A DNA stretch of 36,415 nt from a virus. The stretch's first letter is position 1; every line of letters starts with the position of its first letter. Location: IMG/VR virus record IMGVR_UViG_3300042468_000763, positions 1-36,415 of that record. One strand, 5' to 3'. Position numbers and translations under genes: made by a program. Below the pieces are notes generated by a model. That model did no database searches, was not told the DNA's origin, and saw only the letters and a program-made list of their open reading frames with translations. Below are positions 23,753 to 30,105 of the stretch, piece by piece.

Positions 23753-23913
23753 TTTCCAAATCCTTTTGATGTTTTTGCTTCTAGTTCTGCAAGTTCTTCT
23801 TTCACAACTCGCAATTGTGATTTCATTTGCTTAAGTTCTTCATTAGAATATAGATGGTCCTGTTTAATCAATCTTTCCAACAGTTTTACAAGTTTCTTTG
23901 CTCTTAAAGACAT
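23749..23913 (-). CDS. Small coiled-coil protein upstream of thyX
   Basis: A 54-residue ORF (MSLRAKKLVKLLERLIKQDH, then LYSNEELKQMKSQLRVVKEE, LAELEAKTSKGFGK). The heptad pattern of Leu, Val and Ile with many Lys and Glu indicates a short coiled coil. It starts three bases after the preceding small ORF's stop and ends in an ATGA overlap with thyX. I recognise it only as a small cyanophage ORF commonly next to thyX; function unknown. Confidence 0.7.
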   Translation of the reverse strand: MSLRAKKLVKLLERLIKQDHLYSNEELKQMKSQLRVVKEELAELEAKTSKGFGK

Positions 23914-23916
23914 TAG

Positions 23917-24060
23917 TTAAAAAACCTCATCATAGTCAATTTCTTCTGGACGAATATCATCATACTTATATTGTTTAGTGTCTGGATATACTTCTGCCTT
24001 GAGTGCATCCAAGAGCAGTTCCATATTCCGAATAATTAATTTAATTTTTTCTTGGTCCAT
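23917..24060 (-). CDS. Small acidic conserved protein, first gene after an early promoter
   Basis: A 47-residue ORF (MDQEKIKLIIRNMELLLDAL, then KAEVYPDTKQYKYDDIRPEE, IDYDEVF). It has an N-terminal helix and an acidic Tyr-rich tail, with no known domain. It follows a perfect-consensus sigma70 promoter: -10 at 24087-24082, 21 bases before the ATG. That makes it the first gene of the unit leading through the coiled-coil ORF into thyX. The overlap-free but tight spacing and the strong promoter support it being real. Confidence 0.7.
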   Translation of the reverse strand: MDQEKIKLIIRNMELLLDALKAEVYPDTKQYKYDDIRPEEIDYDEVF

Positions 24061-24081
24061 TTAGATTAATATTCTTTTTTC

Positions 24082-24110
24082 ATTATACAAAAAAAGAGAG
24101 GACTTGTCAA
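24082..24110 (-). promoter_or_regulatory. Consensus sigma70 promoter of the small ORF-thyX unit
   Basis: The minus strand has TTGACA (24110-24105), a 17-base spacer and TATAAT (24087-24082), a perfect match to both hexamers. The -35 box lies in the loop of a terminator hairpin and the spacer contains that terminator's T-tract. Confidence 0.85.
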
Positions 24111-24119
24111 TCCTCTCTT
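24089..24119 (-). terminator. Intrinsic terminator overlapping the thyX-unit promoter
   Basis: On the minus strand AAGAGAGGA (24119-24111) pairs with TCCTCTCTT (24102-24094) across the 8-base loop TTGACAAG. The T-tract runs on to 24089, giving seven T in a row. It would end transcripts of the gene at 24174-24542. Confidence 0.75.
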
Positions 24120-24173
24120 GAAAACCTTTTTGGGTGAATTTTTTGGGGGATTTTTTTCCGCCTTTCTAGGAAA

Positions 24174-24542
24174 TCACTTTCGCTTTTTCTTTTCGGGTGC
24201 TCTGTATCCCCACATTCTAGGAGATATTCTACCATAACCCCAATCAATTTTTTTTACTGCACCGGAACCAAACTTATCATAGTACATATCAAAGATTTTA
24301 ACTCTTGTTCCACGACACAAATCCATATAAGAATTTTCGTTTACTGTATACCATACAATATATGCATCATTAGGAAAGGATGGGTCTTTAATCTGAGAAA
24401 CAGTTCCATTCTCAATTAGAATCTCACATCCATAACGAGGAGGAATATCTTTTTTTTCTTCTGGAGTCCATTCCACAGTAGTCTTATCCTCGATTGTATT
24501 GCTTTCTACATTACGAACTCGACTCACGAACGACCTCCCCAT
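24174..24542 (-). CDS. Conserved hypothetical protein after the DUF6433-like gene
   Basis: A 122-residue protein (MGRSFVSRVRNVESNTIEDK...). The middle reads like a small beta-barrel (YGCEILIENGTVSQIKDPSF, DAYIVWYTVNENSYMDLCRG, TRVKIFDMYYDKFG). The end is strongly basic (KIDWGYGRISPRMWGYRAPE, then KKKRK), which suggests nucleic-acid contact but proves nothing. I do not recognise a family. Its start overlaps the preceding gene by 19 bases. The gene is followed by a 113-base gap to the next start, holding a G/A-rich stretch and then the terminator/promoter element. Confidence 0.6.
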   Translation of the reverse strand: MGRSFVSRVRNVESNTIEDKTTVEWTPEEKKDIPPRYGCEILIENGTVSQIKDPSFPNDAYIVWYTVNENSYMDLCRGTRVKIFDMYYDKFGSGAVKKIDWGYGRISPRMWGYRAPEKKKRK

Positions 24543-25105
24543 GAAATTTCGGGATAGGCTTGGGCAACAATTTCTTTCGTGATTTTATATTTAGTCTCAA
24601 GTTTCTTATCTTTGACCAAACATAAAATCTCTGCCTCTAAAGGATGAAGACCCTGAAGAATATTAATGAACATCGTTTCTCTACGAAGAGAAGTCAGACT
24701 ATCATTTCCACCTTTAATAAAGTTATAGAACTTTGTATATTCTTTGCGGATTGAGGAAAAACCTTGGTCTTGTGAACCGAGTGAATTAGAACCAATTTCA
24801 CTCATTTTTCCCACGGCATCATCAATCTTCTCACTCAAAGTTCCACTAAATGAACCCTGTTCCCCAACACTTGAATAGGGAACAATACCTTCTGGAAGAC
24901 AAGAAAATACACTCTCATCAAAGTTCCAGATAAAAATTGCCCTGAGTGATGGGTCATTATATTTTTGTAGAACCTCAACTTTTTTAATATTGGTTCTTTG
25001 CTTTGACACTAAATTCAGAACCTCAAAGATAAAAGGATTTGCTGGCAAATCAATACTTACCGATGGGGTTGTTTTTGTTTTTGGTTTTGCTTTTGTCGCA
25101 GTCAT
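24524..25105 (-). CDS. DUF6433-like cyanophage protein
   Basis: A 193-residue protein. The block IFEVLNLVSKQRTNIKKVEV, LQKYNDPSLRAIFIWNFDES, VFSCLPEGIVPYSS, then FSSIRKEYTKFYNFIKGGND, SLTSLRRETMFINILQGLHP and LEAEILCLVKDKKLETKYKI matches a family I know from many T4-like cyanophages and believe is DUF6433. It is helical and of unknown function. The Lys/Thr-rich leader (MTATKAKPKTKTTPSVS) looks disordered. A CTAAATACC late-promoter-like element lies 30 bases upstream, pointing to late expression; a virion or packaging role is possible. Confidence 0.7.
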   Translation of the reverse strand: MTATKAKPKTKTTPSVSIDLPANPFIFEVLNLVSKQRTNIKKVEVLQKYNDPSLRAIFIWNFDESVFSCLPEGIVPYSSVGEQGSFSGTLSEKIDDAVGKMSEIGSNSLGSQDQGFSSIRKEYTKFYNFIKGGNDSLTSLRRETMFINILQGLHPLEAEILCLVKDKKLETKYKITKEIVAQAYPEISWGGRS

Positions 25106-25135
25106 AATTGTTTAATATGTAATCACAATTGTAAT

Positions 25136-25144
25136 GGTATTTAG
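25136..25144 (-). promoter_or_regulatory. Late-promoter-like element before the DUF6433-like gene
   Basis: The minus strand reads CTAAATACC at 25144-25136, identical to the plus-strand element before gp4 and at nearly the same distance (30 versus 31 bases) from the start codon. The match in sequence and position supports a real late promoter. Confidence 0.5.
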
Positions 25145-25147
25145 AGA

Positions 25148-25393
25148 TTATTCTTCATCATCTTCGAGATCTTCATCTCCATCATCAAAGTATCCTGGCT
25201 CAAATCTTACCGAAACAATTTCTTCGTCAATAAGATCGCCGTCCTTATTATAAAACTCTGGATGATAGGCAATTTGCTTTGGTCCTTCCTGATGTGTCAT
25301 CATATATTCTCTACCGACCCAACCTAATAATAGACCCATTATAAAAAATAGTACGGTTAAGAATGAACCTATAACTAAACTAGTTGCCAACAT
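25148..25393 (-). CDS. Small single-pass membrane protein with acidic tail
   Basis: An 81-residue protein. Residues about 5-27 (LVIGSFLTVLFFIMGLLLGW) form one membrane helix, followed by VGREYMMTHQEGPKQIAYHP and a very acidic C-terminus (FEPGYFDDGDEDLEDDEE). AGGAG lies ten bases before the ATG. Similar small membrane proteins occur near glutaredoxin genes in cyanophages, as I recall. Topology and function are not determined; no lysis-specific motif is visible. Confidence 0.68.
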   Translation of the reverse strand: MLATSLVIGSFLTVLFFIMGLLLGWVGREYMMTHQEGPKQIAYHPEFYNKDGDLIDEEIVSVRFEPGYFDDGDEDLEDDEE

Positions 25394-25411
25394 TTTTGTT
25401 CTCCTAGGAAA

Positions 25412-25588
25412 CTACTCGACTTTCCTTGACTTTATCGAAAATTCAAGATAGATGGTTACTTCTCGTTTGAAAAAGAAAATCATCTTCTCAAATATAAGAT
25501 GAAAAAGTTTAGGTTGTTTTCTTTTTCCTCCAGTAAGTATAAGTTCTACACCACGATTCGGTGTTATATCATTATTTATGTCTGGCAT
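25412..25588 (-). CDS. Small conserved hypothetical protein downstream of glutaredoxin
   Basis: I choose the ATG at 25588 (MPDINNDITPNRGVELILTG...), which overlaps the glutaredoxin stop as TAATG, giving 58 residues; a longer in-frame TTG start would overlap glutaredoxin by 46 bases. The pattern 'RGVELIL.GGKR', then LFHLIFEKMIFFFKREVTIY and LEFSIKSRKVE, looks like a small beta-sheet protein. I recall similar short proteins in cyanophages but no function. The translational coupling with glutaredoxin supports a shared transcript. Confidence 0.6.
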   Translation of the reverse strand: MPDINNDITPNRGVELILTGGKRKQPKLFHLIFEKMIFFFKREVTIYLEFSIKSRKVE

Positions 25589-25824
25589 TATATCATTTGC
25601 TGTTCCTTGAGAAACTTGACGGTATCGGTACAACCACCCAATCTCTTATCGTCACAGAGAACCTGTGGAAATGTGGAACCTTCTCCAAACTCACTATAGA
25701 ACTCTTCTTTAGTAAAGTCCTCTCCCAAATTATACACCACAAAGTTATTATTTGTCAACTCCAAAACAGTTTTAATCTTGTGGCAATATGGACAATCGTC
25801 CTTTGAATATACGGCAAAGTTCAT
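25588..25824 (-). CDS. grx: Glutaredoxin
   Basis: A 78-residue thioredoxin-fold protein. The redox motif is CPYC at 11-14, TFPQV supplies the cis-proline, and GGCTDT is the glutathione-binding loop. This is the classic glutaredoxin set (T4 counterpart: nrdC). It reduces disulfides with glutathione and may feed ribonucleotide reductase, though no nrdA/B is in this window. A strong Shine-Dalgarno AGGAG lies before the ATG. It starts 26 bases after the large glycosyltransferase gene ends. Confidence 0.92.
   Translation of the reverse strand: MNFAVYSKDDCPYCHKIKTVLELTNNNFVVYNLGEDFTKEEFYSEFGEGSTFPQVLCDDKRLGGCTDTVKFLKEQQMI
25729..25758 (-). promoter_or_regulatory. Possible promoter inside the glutaredoxin gene
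   Basis: The minus strand contains TTGACA (25758-25753), 18 bases, then TATAAT (25734-25729), within the coding sequence for VLELTNNNFVVYNLGED. Both hexamers are perfect, but the spacer is one base longer than in the three intergenic promoters. It could drive the small ORFs and the DUF6433-like gene downstream, or be chance in A+T-rich DNA. Confidence 0.3.
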
Positions 25825-25850
25825 TTTATTTTCTCCTTTGTTGAATATGT

Positions 25851-28721
25851 TTAATTTATATTAGAATCATCTTCGTGCCAAGAACAAACATCCAAATATG
25901 ATTGAATTGTAAATCCTGGTTTGCAGGTCCAATCAAAATCTATACATTTTCTTGAAAAAGACTTGAACATTAAAGGAGTTATTCTATCACTAAAATCCTT
26001 AGCATCTTGCCAATTAATTGCATCATCATAAAGGTATTTCTCAGGTTCAATCAGCATTTTCTTAACACAATCATCAAATCTGGCACAGTAGTGTGCTCCA
26101 ATATAAGTTTCAGGTCGTGTCAAATAGTTTGCATACTGTGCAAGTTCATATTTTCCAATACGAACTTTATCAGCAATACTATTGTACTCTAAAGGAATAT
26201 CAAACAATTGATGCAGATTTTCCGTTGTACCCCAATAAATGTGATCTCTTGGATGGAAAAGTAAAGATGGGAACATTCCCGCAACAAAAATATTACCTTC
26301 AATATGATTTTCCATAAGAAATTCATACATATTCACCATACTATTGTAATTATATTTTTGGTCAGATCTCATCTTTGCAGAAAACTTTGTTTTACAGAGT
26401 TTGATTCCAGCAAAAGATGTTGTAATCTGTAAGTTTTTATTGCAAGTTCCTGGAGTTAATGGATATACACTTCTGACATATTTAACTTTTGATGAATGAT
26501 AATGTTCTGGTCTATCATCATCCCAACAAGAAACAATTACATTATTTACGAAAGGAACTCTTAAATACTCATCAATAATCTCATCAGTATATTCGCCGTA
26601 TTTTCCCTGAAGGACGATATCCATTTTCTCACTTTCACTAACTTCAACAACATCTACACTACTTTCGGTTGAATTATTAAGGGTAAAGTAGATAATAAAC
26701 TGTCCGAGATAAGTGTCCTTCCAGTATTCTTTAAATCCATAGAGATAATTATTATTAAAAATGTGTTCGGTAACTTCCTTACCGCTTCTTTCATAAACAT
26801 GAAATAATTTGCATTTGGTGAGATATAAGTCTCTGAATTCAATAAACTTTTCTATAGCATTCTTATGGTCATTAATATGCCATTCGCCCGCACAGTGTCC
26901 AACATTCTTAATAATGAAATCATAATTTTCTTTAGTGAAAATAGAATACTCCCCACCTTCACAATCAAACTTCAAGAAATCAATTCTAGTAATGTTATTT
27001 TCTTCAACAATTTTTTTGAATGTTGTTGTGGGATATTCGTTTCCATCATTTTCATAGATATAAACACCCCTTTCAGCAATAACTTTATTATCCTCTTCGG
27101 CATCAGAAATAGCCTTGTTGATAAAAGTTACAGGACCGTGACCAACATTCTTTTTCAGAGAATGAATAAGAGTATTAGAAGGTTCAACACAATAGACTTG
27201 CTTTGGTTTTTTATCCAGAATTGAATAAGTAAAGGATCCACAGTTTGCACCAGCATCAAATACAACATCTCCTGCTTTTATTGGACACCATTTTTCATAT
27301 GTCCTTTCAATAAAATTCTCTCTTGAGAACATTTCTGCATATTCTGGATCTGTACTACCCCAATCAAAGTTAGATGGCACTAAAAGATTGGGAAAATATT
27401 TCTGAATATTATCCAAAACTGCATTACGATATCCTTCTTGCATCCGATAATTCTCGTGCAAATCCTTCAAGATTGAACCAGACTCCTCGTTTTTACCCCA
27501 CCACCATCCTGAGATTGCTTTTTCAAATAACAATCCATAATCTCCCGGATATCCAATATCATTTCTAAATGGTTGCAAATCCTTTTCCGCCAGATTCAGA
27601 CCCTGAGTTGCGACAAGATAAGTATCAGTCCACTGCTCTCTCTTACTATGAAACCTGGCAAGAAAATAATATGCTTCTGGACGATTCGGCAAAACATATA
27701 ATGCGTGTTGAACTAAAGTACGAGCAGTCAAATCTCGGGTTCCTTGCATTTCATAGCAAAGATGAGCCCATAGAAGAGCTTCATAAGCAAGATGTGGATC
27801 TTCTGCTCTTTCGGCACATCTTAAAAAGTATGAGAGTGCCGGTGCAGTATGCTTTTGATTCCAATACCAAGCACCGAGTTTAAGATTGTTCTCGGCATTT
27901 TCTGGGTCATTAGCATACTCCCCAAGAAGATATTCAATTTCATTCATCATAAAAACTTTAGGTTCTTCTTTTTTATTAATTGCAAAAGGTTTATTTTTAT
28001 TTTTCCAATAATTTAAAACAGTTTCTCTTGCCCCATAATGACCCCCTTTCTGATTATTAACAACTTCCTTATCTTCTTCGGGAGAAAATGTAGTGGCAAA
28101 CTTGACATCTTCTACAAATAAAGGAACGGCAGCTCCACCTTTATTTACCGTTTCAAATAAAATATTCTCAACCAAAGGAACCGCATAATTATTAACACCA
28201 GGAATTTCAAGATGAAACTTCTTTTCACCCAAAGAATAACTATCAACTAGTAATTTTGCATATTCTCTTGTAAGAATATATGCCGTTGCTGCCCAGTCAT
28301 CCCATAATTTTTTTCTAATTTCAAATGTTTCATAGTTATCTCGGATTAAAAGTAATTGAACATACAAAGAACCCTCAGGAATTGTTTCAATAAACTCTTC
28401 CCAAGTAAAGTCCCAATATTGAATAGTTTCAAGACTTAAATCATCCTCACAGAAAAATGCATATTCTTCATCAGTTTCTTCATACCACTTACGAATTGCT
28501 TTAATGTGAGAGACCGCACAACCGATTGTTCCCCCATTCATTTGATCCAAAAACTTTCCGGTGATTTCATCATCAGACTCACTATATCTTTTGGATATGA
28601 TTGCGGTGGGAGTTATTCCATATTCGGCAAACTGCTTTTCCAGATTTTTTTGACGGTCTGTACTTTCTTCAAGAGAAATATAATAGACTGAGGGAAAATT
28701 TTCAAGTTTGTTCTTTTTCAT
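25851..28721 (-). CDS. Four-part glycan enzyme: GT25 - TPR - FkbM methyltransferase - WavE-like
   Basis: A 956-residue protein with four parts. (1) About 10-235 is a GT25-type glycosyltransferase: VYYISLEESTDRQKNLEKQF, SHIKAIRKWYEE, then FFCEDDLSLE with the acidic EDD at 92-94. (2) About 265-430 is a TPR-like helical region (NNLKLGAWYWNQKHTAPALS, YYFLARFHSKREQWTDTYLV). (3) About 470-690 is an FkbM-type SAM methyltransferase: VVFDAGANCGSFTYSI, YCVEPSN, then IDFLKFDCEGGEYSIF. (4) About 699-930 resembles WavE: MDIVLQGKYGEYTDEIIDEY, NVIVSCWDDD, then KFSAKMRSDQKYN. It lies last in a three-gene cassette of similar fusions. The target glycan could be host surface polysaccharide or the phage's own fibres. 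Domain calls are by motif only. Confidence 0.75.
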   Translation of the reverse strand: MKKNKLENFPSVYYISLEESTDRQKNLEKQFAEYGITPTAIISKRYSESDDEITGKFLDQMNGGTIGCAVSHIKAIRKWYEETDEEYAFFCEDDLSLETIQYWDFTWEEFIETIPEGSLYVQLLLIRDNYETFEIRKKLWDDWAATAYILTREYAKLLVDSYSLGEKKFHLEIPGVNNYAVPLVENILFETVNKGGAAVPLFVEDVKFATTFSPEEDKEVVNNQKGGHYGARETVLNYWKNKNKPFAINKKEEPKVFMMNEIEYLLGEYANDPENAENNLKLGAWYWNQKHTAPALSYFLRCAERAEDPHLAYEALLWAHLCYEMQGTRDLTARTLVQHALYVLPNRPEAYYFLARFHSKREQWTDTYLVATQGLNLAEKDLQPFRNDIGYPGDYGLLFEKAISGWWWGKNEESGSILKDLHENYRMQEGYRNAVLDNIQKYFPNLLVPSNFDWGSTDPEYAEMFSRENFIERTYEKWCPIKAGDVVFDAGANCGSFTYSILDKKPKQVYCVEPSNTLIHSLKKNVGHGPVTFINKAISDAEEDNKVIAERGVYIYENDGNEYPTTTFKKIVEENNITRIDFLKFDCEGGEYSIFTKENYDFIIKNVGHCAGEWHINDHKNAIEKFIEFRDLYLTKCKLFHVYERSGKEVTEHIFNNNYLYGFKEYWKDTYLGQFIIYFTLNNSTESSVDVVEVSESEKMDIVLQGKYGEYTDEIIDEYLRVPFVNNVIVSCWDDDRPEHYHSSKVKYVRSVYPLTPGTCNKNLQITTSFAGIKLCKTKFSAKMRSDQKYNYNSMVNMYEFLMENHIEGNIFVAGMFPSLLFHPRDHIYWGTTENLHQLFDIPLEYNSIADKVRIGKYELAQYANYLTRPETYIGAHYCARFDDCVKKMLIEPEKYLYDDAINWQDAKDFSDRITPLMFKSFSRKCIDFDWTCKPGFTIQSYLDVCSWHEDDSNIN

Positions 28722-28755
28722 TATTTTATGTGCGTAGTAATTTTGTTCATTTTAG

Positions 28756-30105
28756 TCATTCTCTCATAAATTCTTCAATCGTAAGAATAGAACCAATATT
28801 TCTCCACCAATTTAAATTATCTTGATAGGATTGATGATGGTATGAATTAACTGGTTGCTTCTTCCCTTCTTCCGTATTCGGGTCAAGGTACGAAGGCATA
28901 AAACTCAGGTCTTCAGTAAATAAAGGAGCACCATAAACTTTACCTAATGGAGAGAAGATAATGGTTTCAATCACGGGAACCTTAGCCCAGTCCTCTCTGA
29001 GATAAATGTCGGCACCCTGTACATCTAAATGAAACTTACCATCATAATAATATGTATCAATTAGTTTTTTGGCAAATTCTCGTTTAATAAGATAAGCACA
29101 ACCAGACCAATCACACCAACAACGATTGCGGAATCCAATTTTAAATCTATCAAATTCTTCTTCACGCAACCAGGCAAGTTGAACAATCTCCCAGTCATCA
29201 GGAAGACTATTGTAAAAATCATCCCAAGTAAAGTTCCAGTACTGAACCAGTTCCATACTCAAATCATCTTCACAGAAAAATGCAACCTCTTCAGTAGTAT
29301 TATCATACCATTCTTTGATTGCCTTAAGATGCGATGTGACAGGACCTCTACTTCCAATAGTCAAACGGTCAACGTATTCAGATATAATTTCGTGTTGAGT
29401 ATCATCATACTTATAAAAAATATGAGGTGTGATACGATCAACACCAACCTCAGAGAACTTTTGATGTAACTTTTCTCTTCTTTCGGTACAGTAATCAACA
29501 CTAATATAATGAACTGGGGGTAGATTATTAAGTTTAGATTTATCTGGTTTGTAATAAATCCAACACTTTTCATCTGGCGTAAATCCAGTCAGTAATTCAT
29601 TTACTGCTCGTTTGACACCAGGAAACCAATCGTATTCATCGTGATAATAATCGTGCCCTGCAATTATTCCACCTGATTTTACTTTAGGATACCAGGCAAT
29701 AATATCATCTCGGACATCCTCATACTCATGAGAAGCGTCAATAAAAACAAAATCCAAAGATTCATCCTTGAATTTTTTGACTGCCTCAAGAGAAGTCATC
29801 TTAAGTGGAAAATAATATTCACCAACAGGTCTCATATTGTCAATAAAGATATCATAGAGTTTAGATAACTCTTCCATTCCTTCGTGCTCAACACTTCCTT
29901 CCCAAGTATCTACACAGAAGAACTCAATATCCTTATTGGAGTTGGCAATCTCAACACACATATATGCTGCTGATTTACCTTTCCAACAACCAACTTCCAC
30001 AAAACGACTACCCGAAGGAAATCGTTTCACAATTCTAGAGTAAAGATTGGGATAAGAAAACCAACCTTCACCGAAATTATCACTTCCACAAATATGTTCC
30101 ATCAT
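28756..30105 (-). CDS. Fusion of class I SAM methyltransferase and GT25 glycosyltransferase
   Basis: A 449-residue protein. Residues 1 to about 190 form a Methyltransf_24-type domain: SRFVEVGCWKGKSAAYM is motif I (33-49), FFCVDTWEGS follows, then LDFVFIDASHEYEDVRDDII and SGGIIAGHDYYH. Residues about 198-440 form a GT25 domain: VHYISVDYCTERREKL, SHLKAIKEWYDN and FFCEDDLSMELVQYWNFTWD, with EDD at 279-281. The GT25 part is closely similar to that of the next gene product, down to the QYW.FTW..F phrase, so the two arose by duplication. The ATG overlaps the previous gene (ATGATGGA across its end). Confidence 0.78.
   Translation of the reverse strand: MMEHICGSDNFGEGWFSYPNLYSRIVKRFPSGSRFVEVGCWKGKSAAYMCVEIANSNKDIEFFCVDTWEGSVEHEGMEELSKLYDIFIDNMRPVGEYYFPLKMTSLEAVKKFKDESLDFVFIDASHEYEDVRDDIIAWYPKVKSGGIIAGHDYYHDEYDWFPGVKRAVNELLTGFTPDEKCWIYYKPDKSKLNNLPPVHYISVDYCTERREKLHQKFSEVGVDRITPHIFYKYDDTQHEIISEYVDRLTIGSRGPVTSHLKAIKEWYDNTTEEVAFFCEDDLSMELVQYWNFTWDDFYNSLPDDWEIVQLAWLREEEFDRFKIGFRNRCWCDWSGCAYLIKREFAKKLIDTYYYDGKFHLDVQGADIYLREDWAKVPVIETIIFSPLGKVYGAPLFTEDLSFMPSYLDPNTEEGKKQPVNSYHHQSYQDNLNWWRNIGSILTIEEFMRE

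Noticed and set aside
25589-25633. N-terminal extension of the small ORF after glutaredoxin from a TTG start
   Set aside because: The extension lies wholly inside glutaredoxin, while the ATG at 25588 gives the usual TAATG overlap.
19046-25824. Host-derived photosynthesis or carbon-metabolism genes (psbA, hli, cp12 and similar)
   Set aside because: I looked for these in the replication block because cyanophages often carry them; none is present in this window.
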